This document shows, piece after piece, positions 49,601 to 61,600 of a stretch of 64,000 nucleotides of DNA; position 1 is the first letter of the stretch, and each line of letters opens with the position of its first letter. Under the pieces are notes generated by a model, which was not told the DNA's origin, ran no database searches, and worked only from the letters and a program-made list of their open reading frames with translations. Source of the DNA: Diphasiastrum complanatum (taxonomy: Eukaryota; Streptophyta; Lycopodiopsida; Lycopodiales; Lycopodiaceae); NCBI GenBank assembly GCA_029204225.1, contig MU831990.1, forward strand, positions 28,977-92,976. Direction: 5' to 3'. Made by a program: the position numbers and the translations under genes.

Positions 49601-52600
49601 GAGGGTTATTGTTGAGACTAATGCTAGTTCTGTTGGTCTAGGCGCTCTTCTTCGTCAATCTGAGTGTTTCATTGCTTACGAGTCTCATCGTTTGCTGTCT
49701 TAAGAGCAACGTTATTCTGTTCATGAGAAAGAGCTACTTGCGGTTATCCATGCTCTTAAGAAGTGGCGCCATTATTTGTATCGTATTCCTTTTGGTATTA
49801 TTACTGATCATCAGTCTCTTCGTTATCTCTTTTCTCAACGTGATCTTAGCGATCGTCAGTATCATTGGTTACGATTTTTACAATCTTTCCATTTTGACAT
49901 TTTGTATTGTCCAGGAAAGTCGAACACGGCAGCTGATGCTTTATCTCGTCTTCCTGCTTTGTTACATGGTCTTGTTGCCTTTGTTCCTTCTTGGTTTGAT
50001 GATTTACTGGCTGCATATTTGTCTTGTCCTGACTTTTGTGATGTATATCGCCTTCCTCTCGGAAGTTCCAGGTTTATACTGTTGTTGATGATCATTTATA
50101 TCATTATGGTGCTTTATGTATTCCTAGTTCTCTATCCATTCGTTCTCAGTTGTTGTCTGATGCTCATGCTTCTCCTATTGGTGACCATTTTGGGTTTCAG
50201 AACTCTTATGCATGTCTTAAGGACCATTTCTATTGGCCATCCATGAAGTCTGACCTAGCACATCTTACCCATGACTGTACCTTTTGTGCCCATAATAAAT
50301 ATTCCCGTGCTAAGTCTGCTGGTTTGCTCCAGAGTTGACCCCTTCCTCATCGCCAGTGGATAGACATTTCTATGGACTTTATCCTTGGCCTTCCTCATAC
50401 CCGACGTGGTAATGACTCATGTATGGTGATGGTAGATCGATTCTTGAAACAGGTACATTTTATACCGGTTTGCAGTACTATTACAGCTGAACAATGCGCA
50501 GGCCTTTTTATATCTGAGATTTTTCGGCTGCATGGTTTTCCACGTACTATCCTTTTTGGTCGGGATAGTAAGTTTACATCTACCCCTTTTGGACTGAGCT
50601 TATGGTTATTTTTATTCAATTGATGATGATTGCTCTTCTTTAGCCTCATTAAATATTCTCTCTTTCATGCTTTCTAGCCTAATTCATGCTTTCTAGCATA
50701 GCTTATGCGTATTTTTATTCAATTGATATGATTGCTCTTCTTTAGCCTCAATAAATATTCTCTCTTTCATGCTTTCTAGGCTAAGTCATGCTTTCTGGCA
50801 TAGCTAGTGAATCTTAGCTTGTAACTCATATCCAAAGCTAGTCATATGGCCCAAGAATACCATAGAAAAAAGAAAATGCAACAACCACAGCAACAACTCG
50901 ACAACGTCATCAGAGACCAAGTGATAGGTAACAACCAAGAATGCTAAGGGACTTGAAGTATGAATATATCACCTTGACAAATAGTTGGAATGAACACCTA
51001 TACATCAACCCCAAGGTATTTGTAATGCCCAAGAATGTATAGTAGTATCCAAAAAAATAGGGTCAACACTCCGAGAAATCCATAAAGTCCAAGAGGGTAT
51101 GACATAGTGATTGGAGGACATCCATATATGGAAGACTAAATGCATATATAAAGCATTGCATCGAGAGAAGCAGTGATGATCATCTATAGAAGGTGATCTA
51201 TCACATTCCAAAAACAAGGCCCAAATACAACCTATATCTAGCCACCAACTGATGTGCAACCATCTATCATATGTGAACGATGGAAAACAATATCTAGAAC
51301 TGGAACAGGTACATCAACCAAAGTAACGATCAAAGGTAAGTAAAGTAAACAATTATATTAATCAACAGCATGCAGATACCAACACCAATGGATAAACCAT
51401 GCATATCAAACTGTGAGCCAGGGTGCACACTATTTTCTCTCCAAACATTCTGCCTCCCTTGATTGTTTTTATCCTGCTTTTAAGGTCCGTCAAGGGACTA
51501 CTAGTAGTAGGCCTTATGTACAATCATTTTTCAGCTTATGATTTGGTATGGCTTGGGCTCTTCGTGGGAGATCTCTTGCCTTAGCTATTACTCGTAAGGC
51601 ATTAGCCATTGATTCTATATATGCTATTTCCATTCTTCGTGGGGCCCTAACTTCTGATCTTTGCGGCATTGGAAATCTCTTCTTGGCTAGCGCCTGATTC
51701 AAGTGGTTCTTTGCGATGGCTAGCACCCTACTTCAAAGAAGGTCTTGGAGGACTTCTCATCACCTATCGCTTACTAGAGTTTTTCACTACCATTGGGCAG
51801 CTCCTCTTCCTATCCCACGCCCTATTTCATGGAAGCTTTTTTGGCTTCATCATCACCTATCACTTGCAAGATCTTCTACGACTATTCAGTAGCACTTACT
51901 CCTACTTAGCACCCTATTTGGGGGACATTTTGGCAGGTTCGTCATCATCTATTGCTTGCTGGATTTTCTAATGCTATTAGGAAGCTTCTTCTTATTTGGC
52001 ACCCAATTTGGCGGAAGTTTTGCAGACTATTTCATCACCTATGGTTTGCTAAAATTTCTGCTACCATTGGGCAGCAATTATTCCTATTGGGCACCCTATT
52101 TGGTGAAAATTTTAGCAACTTCATCACCTATTGCTTGCTGGATTTTCCACTGGTATTGGATAGCTCTTCTTCCTATTTGGCACCCTACAAACATGAAAGA
52201 AGACCTTTCAATGCAAAAGGATCCACAAGAGCTAAAGTAAACTATCAAAGTATAGACAATGGACATTACGATACCACTGTTGCACCAAATGAATGTAGAA
52301 ATGGAAAACTATATGAAGTGGCTACGCAAGTCGTTGCAACCAAGCATGCCATTAATTTAACATGTTGCCAAGGCACATTCCAAGCTACTTAGACAAACCA
52401 AGAATGCCAGGTAATAGTCACATGAATATGTGGATATGCGGATGTGTGGAAGTCCCAAGCGATTCATAAGACCCATTAATGGGGACCTCACCCACAAAAA
52501 CTCGCTCACATGCATCCCATGAGGGATATCTTGACCAAGGGTGACATGGAATTAACGACCTCTAGCTCCACAGACATGGCAGGACCACATATCATCATAG

Positions 52601-55600
52601 TGATCTAGAGCATCTAAGATTGAAATTCCCTCGTTTGCTCCCTAGAGAAGGAAATTCTTTAGGGGGAGGAAATGTTATGTACTAGCCCGATACATGACGA
52701 CATACACGAGGTGACAGCCTTGGCACACAAAAACAAGGCGGAATGCTAGCATACAGTTATGGACAGATTTATGGCCAAACATTAGTATGTGAGAATGTCG
52801 AATGTCACGGGTGTGGAACATGGTTGAAGTGGGGCCCACATTGAAAGGGGCCTAGGATCATCATTGAGTATAATCAAGAGTTGGTGGATGGTACAGGCAT
52901 GTGCATGACACCACTTACTCTGAGCCTCATGATGATGCTAGTGAGAGCCAATCAAAAACGCCCACTGGGAAGGAACATCGGCTTTGTTGGAGGCTTGAAT
53001 AAACATGACGATTCTCAACAACTCCAATGCATGGGGGTGAGGTTGGGTAGACTCTTCAAATGGGCAATTAGTGAACATTCGCCATTGATGGTGCACAATT
53101 ACCTTACAAAGAGAGCTAATTAAAATTTGAACAATTGGTAACAAAATCACTAATCTTTGTGTGCAATATGCACTTGTTCCTACATTGTTTTATTACAATT
53201 GTGCTCATTTTAAAGTTGAGCTAATGGATTTCTTTTAACTTTTATTCTAAATTCAAAATTTGTAGATGATTGAAGCCTATGAAAAGCTTGTTGAGTGACT
53301 AGTGATTTGGTATTTAAAATTTCGTAGTTGCAGAGAAACGCGTTTCTGAGGGCACGCATACCCAGAATCGCAAAAAAAAAAAATTCGGAAAAATTGCTCA
53401 GGACTAAAGTTTTTTACGGGATCCATGGTCAAACCAGCGTTTTGCCTCTCAAAAGTGCAGTAGATGGGGCACAAACAGATCTTATTTTCAATAGCTATTT
53501 GGTTGTTATTTGCTCTTGTTTTCAATACATGCTCGAGAGGTTCGGGGGGCGGGGGGGGGCCCGAGAAACAGGGGGTCCAGGGGGCGGTAGCCCCCCGGTG
53601 GGGGGTTTGGGGGGCCTCTTCATGACTTGGCCTTCCAACTCCCTGAGCGAAAACACACTTACTGGGACCATCTGTGATCGTAACGGACAGGCTAGAGGTT
53701 AGTTTTGAAATTTTACCCTTGACAGAACCCAACATGGATTAATGCACCTGAACTGGACCATCCTGCACCTGAAACAGTCGGCAAATTACACAGTAATTAT
53801 GCTCTTAATCAGAGCTTTCATCTGATACCCATATTGCCCAAAAAATAAACCCAAATTTTTTTTTAAAAAAAACGTTTCTAGAATTTTTTCAAAAATTTCA
53901 GAAACGCGTTTCTGAACCGCGTTTCTGAACGCGATTCTGAAACGCGTTTCAGAAACGCAGTGCAACTATGATTTAAATTGACTTTTAGAAATCATTTGCC
54001 TAAACCTTCGTTTCAAGGTGTATTATGCAATCGGTTGAGATTTATTTCATGACTCGTCTCATTAATTTAAATTTGAAAATTTAATGTTCTTGAGCTTGTG
54101 GAAGATAATCTTTGTTTCAAGTGGTTTTGACAGGGCCATGGAAGCTATGAGGAAAGTTGTGGCTGGTCATGGGCTAGCAGGTGTGGAGACAAAGCCACAT
54201 GTGTTACAACTCCCTATATCTTCTGATAGCTATAAGGTTCTTGCACCCCCAACATACGTGACAAATGCATTGTTACATTCATTGAGTCACTACCGACTCA
54301 CCCACATGCACTAGAATTAATCGACACCATCATGCCTGGATGAGCATCCAACGATAACCAAATGTCCCATACCAATGGCGATCGCTCTCGGCTCACCCTA
54401 GCACACATCTCCTAGACTAGAGATACATCTTGGCTCACATGAGCTATCCATCCACCTCCTCCCAAGTAGACTGAATGAATGGCAAAGGGAGACTCCCACC
54501 TCTATATACATAGTGCAGTGGCCCCTCATCAAGCCCAGTCCAAACAGTGACATGTGTCGATGATTTCAAAACTTATCAACAATTTGCTACAATGCAAATG
54601 GGGAGTAGGCCTTTGGACATCCTTTTGCGAGATTTGTATTGTTTTTCACCCACATGGACTGAGAATCAATCAAACTGCAATTTATTTCGGGCCTACCCAA
54701 AGGTTATCAGCATGAGGTTCATAGAGACTAGCCACAGTCCTTAGAGGACGTTTTTCATTATGACCACACCCATGCCATAGCATGTAAGGAGCAACAAGCA
54801 AGCAAGCTCAATCTCAATGACAAGCAATCATTGTGCATATTTTAGGAGGAGGAATAAGAAAAGATTTTCAGTACTTATTTTAAATTAATGAAGAAGTGCT
54901 CGGAAATGGATCGACGTGACTTCAATGAGTCCAAGAGCGACAGCTTGTACTCTTGCATGGAGAAGGGGCATCTTTCCAAACATCACTCAAAAAATCGAAA
55001 GAAATCTAGAGATCCAATGCAGTCCTTCAAGGCCCTAGATCATTTTTATAATTCTTCTGTTGATTGCTCCTTCATAGAAAATGTTAGTTGCAAAATACGT
55101 TGTTTCAATATGGCTGCTTATGGCCCTATGATCTCATTTGGATAAATGGATTCATAGGGGACCATGCCATGCGTGTCCTATTTGACAATGGTTCAACTCG
55201 TAGCTTTGTTAATGTTAAATTGGTGCAAAAGCACTAGGTGGCTACCATGCCAAGTAACCACCTGTGGTGAAATGGCAATAAGAGAGAATCAACATATCTA
55301 GAATTAGGTTTCTCACTAGCGCTAACTGTAATTTTCATATAATTAACCTAGACAAGGTTGATGTAATTCTGGGCAAGGAATGGTTCTATGGTAGAACTGA
55401 GTTGCTAAAGAAAGATTAATCACAAGCACATTGTAGCAATGTCTGAAAATCACCTATCTTTTACATACGTGGAAAATATAAATGTTCATTTCAATCAGCG
55501 TGTTGTGCAATAAAAATGTTGGCATGCAATGTGATAACTGCTGCAATCTTGAGAAGTGGAATAATCTTTCAAACTACAAACTAAAGCAATTATACACATA

Positions 55601-58600
55601 GGCACAAGCTTGATAAATGAGCCTACCGGGAGGACAAAGGTGATTGCCAGTGTCACAACTGCAAAGATTGTGATGCAAAGGCATGGTAAAAAGTAGGGAA
55701 ATCTGCAGATTGAAGCATTGTAATCAGAAAATCGACAAAAAAATTATCCCATTTTCTCAGAGAAGGTAACTTTTTAATTTTCAAAAAAGTGAAAGAAGAA
55801 CACAGTTTGGCCTTTTTAGTATCAATATACTCACCTATCAAACAGCGAATTCTTAAAGATATTCGGATACTTTATTGCAGGCTGCAGACCAATATAATGA
55901 ATCAGTCCTAACTAAAAGTAGCTGTAGGAAATTTTGCACAAATTAGCTTTGAAAAAAATTGATTAATCAAATTAGAGGATTTGCAAATGAAAGAGTGTCA
56001 TGAATTGAGATCCTAGGATTGAACAACATCAAATTATCTCCCTGTGATTGCAAATAATACAAGGAAAAATAAGCTCAAAACATAGAAATAAATTTCTCAT
56101 CCGCTACAACCTTTCAGGAAAAGCAAGGTGATAATACTTCCTCCTAATGCACAGCCTACAGTGACTTAAACCATTACTCATAAGCAAACTATAACTCCAA
56201 TCCTAAACTTTATCTTTCATGAAAATCGACTAGAAAATACCTGTGAGAGGTAACCACCCAAAGCAGGGCCAATAATTAGTCCAAGACCCCAAAGTGTGCT
56301 CACCTGAAAGCGGCAATAACTTTGACTGAGCACTTAAGTAGACTAATCAAAAAGCGACATTAGGTGTATACTGTTGGAAAAGCCAAAGCTGGTATTGATT
56401 TAAACTACTCGGAATCATCCAATCAAGCCAGAAATTGCATTTTTTTGATAAATGCTCACAATGTGTATTTAATCAGCAAAACAAATCTTTTAGCTTACCA
56501 CTGACAAACCTAGAGGTTGATGTTCTTCACTGCAGATCTCTGTGGCATAGGCCTGAAACAAGAGGAAGCTTTTTGAAACTTAATATACAATGTGTATGCC
56601 ACTTCTAACATCAAAAACGCATACCTCATCATTACTCCCAGCCCCTTCTACATCAGTAGCAAATTCATGTCACCAGAGTAGCTTGTAATACAAATTTCCA
56701 TCACAGCATAAGCCAAGCCTCATCTCAACAAGAATTAAAATGAGCACATCGAGAAAAAAGTTCACCAAACACAGTAGAAAACCACAAAATATGATCATTG
56801 TAATGTTTGAAAGTTCTTATATTGATTCTCAACATGAAAATCAACAAAACTCCAAATAAATGAAACTTATAGTTATACTGTGAAAGACAAGGTTCAAAAG
56901 TGCAAAACAGAAAGCAACAGCCAATCCTTTCTCTACACAATGCAATGAGAGCTACACAAAATATGGTCTAATTGTTACACCCTAGACTGGTTCTAATTTA
57001 TATATAAATATTTATAAATTTTGGGCAATAGATGATGTTTTTCTCATGTTTGGTAGTGTAGAACCATTGCAACACTTTTGTGTTATTAGATGCATGTATT
57101 AACAATATACTTTGATTTGTATGCCATGTGAAATTGTATTTCACATGTAAGTAGTTGGTTAGCTCATTCATTGGGTGTGTAACAGATCAAATGTATTGGA
57201 TTCCTATTTTTTAAGGATTGATTACAAAGATGGACAACACATTTGTTCATGTCATTGACAACTTCTAGATAGGCAAAGAACTAATCCTCCTTGGTAGATG
57301 AATGTGTTATCTCCCTTGTAGGATAGTCGATCTATCAAACATGTTTGTAAGTTTCTAACATTGTGCATACCTGGCCTCCGCTAGCTTATGAGGTACAATG
57401 GTGACCAAATCACCCAATTAAATTAATGCCTCCTTTGAGATCACATCCTCATTTCCTCAATCCATTAGATGGAGTACTAACACACTCTCACTCCTAAAGG
57501 AAGTTGTAACTCAAAAATAGCCCAATTGAGTTTCTTTACAATCTTGAATCGTCCACCATGCCCTCAAGATAACCTATAAAAAATCTCCATCTTAAAAACC
57601 TTATATTATTCTAGAGAGTTCAAGTATGCGCAATTTCCAACCTCATATCTTCTATGTGATTGACTAAGAATAGTATAAACTTGAGTTCTATCTTGAAATA
57701 TTATTGATAATTGCAACAAATAACTTTGACATATCCTTCGATACACATAGCATGCACTTTAAGACCTTTAAGCCCAACAAAAATTGAGAAACACAATTGA
57801 AGTCTATACCTAAGCTTAGAAGGACTAAAACTGGTGGCAGAATGGTCCACACTATCATTAAGTGAACTCGATCATTAGGAGTTATCTCTCCCAATAAATC
57901 CATCTCTTGGAAGAGCTTTTGCTCATCCTTTAAAGCACATTCAATAGAGATAATGTAATCATAATCTATCCTTTAATAAACTTATGAAAAGACCTCGTCA
58001 AGGAAAGGATATGTTTCACCTCATAGTCTTTGGTATAGGTTGTTGTCATACTTCACAAATCTTCTTGTAATCAATCTAAAAACCAACATCTAATATGACA
58101 AGTCCAAGGTGAGTAACTTTACTTAGATCAAAAGAGCTCAATTTTGACTTGTTGACTTGTTAGCATCAACCTTCTCCTACAATAAAATGCTCAAGATATT
58201 ACCAAGATGATCTACATGCTCCTCAAGGGTTTAACTACAAAGTGGAAATATTTGAAGAACTTTTACAGGAGGCATTAGGTGAAGATGAATACCTTAATCC
58301 TGATCATGTGCGTGCAACCAAAGAAGAACATGGACATAGTTGATCAAGTCTCAGCCTTGCAAGAGTTAACTAAGAATCTTCATAAAAATCAAGATGAGTC
58401 CCTTGCTAGTTTGACTAGTCTAGTATAGAACCTGATAGCCATGCAAGATGGCAAACAAATGTGGCTAGCTCCAATTACTTCAAAACCCCTCAAGCCACAG
58501 TTGATCCTAAGGATATAGATGAACCGGTAACAAAGCATAGACCTACATTATTCAAGGATCTAATGGCGAGGAGAAAGATAGAAACATTGATGTCCTCCAA

Positions 58601-61600
58601 ACTTCCCTTAGCAAGTGGAGAGGCATTCACACACTGAAATATACACTTTATGCACATCATGAGGCCAATTGACAGGTTCACTAATAGAGGTGTCACCACA
58701 CATGGCACTTATGCATGCCATCAATCTATGTTGGGTTTAGAGAAGTCCTCTCTATAAAAGAGAGACGACATGGCTAGGTGAAGAACTTCATATTGCCCTA
58801 CTATTGTGTCAGAGAGCATAACAACCAAGTTCAAATTGCTACCCACTCGTCAGTAGATACACATGCCAAAGACTTGTTCGAGATTTTTATACCACATAGA
58901 GATGCAAAATCCAATCTTTCTTGCCAACCAAAGTTAATGAAGCACTCCATGAAGACTCTCTAGGCTCAAAGTTGTTGCGTAACTCTATCCTATCCTTGTG
59001 ACTCATTTTTCTGTGGACACTAACATACAACTGCACAGTCAAGAAACGATTCTGATGATCTATTACCCCTTAAAGGAGCTAAACCCAAAAGCAACTATTC
59101 CCAAAAAAGATACTTGTACGAAGAGAAATATGATACTTAAAGTCTTTAGAACATAATGTTCACATCAGCTTTCAGTTCCACGAATGTGTCATCATAGAAG
59201 AATATCAAACTACAAGTTAACTTGCCCTTTATTGATGCATTTTCAACATGGTTCTTTTCCTTACATAACATCTACCTTCCCCAGATTCATGACATAAAGT
59301 ATGATTTACTTTCATATCTCTGAATCAGCAATGAAACTCAGCAACATATTGAATCCATATTTTTCTAGCCCTTTCCGCTAGCTGGCTTCACCACATGATT
59401 GTGATTATTGTAAACAGTCGCCATCTTGGGCGGATTCTACACCAATATTGAGCTAAAAGTTTGTGATTCAATCCATCATCAAATAAGACAAGCACAGTTT
59501 GGTCTCCAATTGAAATACTCATCCAAATGACATAAGACATGCACATTCTGGTCTCCTTAAACCACTTATACAAATGACATCACGAAGACTTGAGGCAAGT
59601 TTTGCTGGGATTTGCGTTGCGGAAGTGCGCTGTGTTATGTGCAGAATTGCAGGAACTAGATAAGCTAATACTAGTCACAGAAATTGCAGCAATCACTCAA
59701 ATACATGCATCGCAAAAACACTACTGGAAGAACAAAATATCTTTTGTACTTTCTTCTCTCAAAGTGAGTCGACAGTGCGACGCAAAATAGCGGCCTGACG
59801 CTCCTCTTACAGAATTCTCTCTTTTATCTATGTATGTCTCCTTTTCTGTCTCTACGTTCTTTTGATTTCCATTCTATATTTATATTCCACTAAAGGGAAT
59901 TAGAAGATAACTTAGCTAGTCATTACAATAGAGGTTTACGTTAAACTATCAGCTATCTATGTATCTCCTCTTGCAACGTTGCCTACGGCTGAGCGTGACA
60001 GTTTTGTGTCTCACGACTGCTAAGCTTCGAATTCGATAATTCGAAGCACTCGACAGTTCGTTTGTGCATAGTTGATTTCAGCGCTTGTAAACATTCAATA
60101 GTTCGGAAGCTATCCGAACTATCGGCTGTTCAGGGGATGTGCTTACGTTAAACTATCAGCTATCTACGTATCTCCTCTTGCAACGTTGCCTACGGCTGAG
60201 CGTGACAGTTTTGTGTCTCACGACTGCTAAGCTTTGAATTCGATAATTCGAAGCACTCGATTGTTCGTTTGTGCATAGTTGATTTCAGCGCTTGTAAACA
60301 TTCAATAGTTCGGAAGCTATCCGAACTATCGGCTGATCAGGGGATGTGCCAAAAAGGTTGTTTGAGTTCATCATTTCCAACAAGTTTCACAAGCATCAAC
60401 ACTCATAAATAGATCTTAACTTTAGAATTTATAAGTTACTCAATGTCTTGAGAGTCTAAGACATCATACTCAATGCTCTTGATTTCAAGGGACATTCTTC
60501 TTATATGCCTCTTTTCTATGCAAGTAAATGATAATGATTATGTGTGCACAATTGAATCAAAATGATTCATACTAAAGAAGATTTTTATTTAAGTTCGATG
60601 CTTTTGCTCTACACTTTTTCCTTCGAATTCTTTTCAAAAGACGCCAAGCACGCTTTGGCTTCTAAATCTCAAACTTGATGAGAGTTTCCTCCTTTTAAGG
60701 GAGTGTATCAGCGTCATTCAAGATTCTTAAATATTGAACTACATCCTCCAAAGTCTGAGGCTTGTTCTTTTACTTTTGAATTAGAAGTCTCTACTGAGCT
60801 CATGTATAAAGGTAACCTAAGGCAAAGCTAATTTGATCCTTCACAGAAACTGCACAAATATTTCTTGATGTTCTTGCACCGCTATGGAGGCTCAGCCAGC
60901 AGCTCACTACGAACACCAAAGTGAACTGCTTTAGATAAGAGTCTTTCTGATGAAAAAAACACTGGAGAAAGGTATAACGTAAGAACTGCCTCCGGCCAAA
61001 TTTCACAAGCAGGTGTGAAGTGGACTTCATGGTCAAACCAATGAGTTGATTGAGCTTGCAAGTCTGTGAATGCAAAGTCACGTGTGTTTTTGAAAATCCT
61101 TAAAGCAACAAATACCAAATTAGAGTTTAAAGTTCAGCAAAATTTATGACCAATATATTTGCGCGGATGAAAAATTCTAACCCATCATCATGACATTTGT
61201 TTTGAAAAGATCATTCAGCACCTGCAATGTTCCAAGCATCCCATTGAAGATGCCAAGAAGAAATCGTGTCACCACAGCCATCCAAAATCCATTACTTAGT
61301 CCAAAGCCCGTGTTAAACACTATCCTGCACAAGGTTTAGTTCCAAATGATTAGAGGATGTTTGAAACAGCCACTGACCACTTGAGGAAGCAATAAGAATT
61401 CACGTTGAAAACCTTCCACAATACATCATTGGTTATACATCCGGCTTAAAGAAACTTCATCTTGTAGCAGATTCAAAGAGTTGGATCTTGATAGAGATTG
61501 GCTTTCCAGTTTAGATAGAAATAGCCAAAATGAAAGGAAAAAAAATCTCCACATCAAAATATTAATAACACACAATTTTGTGAGTTTTTTCCAAAATTTA

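Larger units (their letters stand above)
47799..50826 (+). mobile_element. Ty3-gypsy element with AG...CT LTR ends, deleted
   Basis: It is bounded by the 5 bp duplication CATAT (47794-47798 and 50827-50831). The 5' LTR starts AGTTATGGGC and ends CTTGTAACT, directly followed by a Met-tRNA-like PBS. It has a gag N-terminus, then RT, RNase H and integrase fragments, with a deletion between gag and RT. The integrase runs into a partial, internally duplicated 3' LTR. Related to the element at 19396-21808. Antisense to ZIFL. Confidence 0.85.

Noticed and set aside
51669-52392. Overlapping hydrophobic open frames that look like membrane proteins
   Set aside because: They are translations of a 90 bp minisatellite in several frames; the repeats are at DNA level.
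53277-53735. A 152-codon open frame on the minus strand
   Set aside because: It crosses a MITE terminus and its G-rich tract. No known domain, and composition explains the openness.
54084-54314. Short open frame near 54.1-54.3 kb as a ZIFL exon
   Set aside because: Wrong strand, and exons g and h already join in frame with no residue missing between them.
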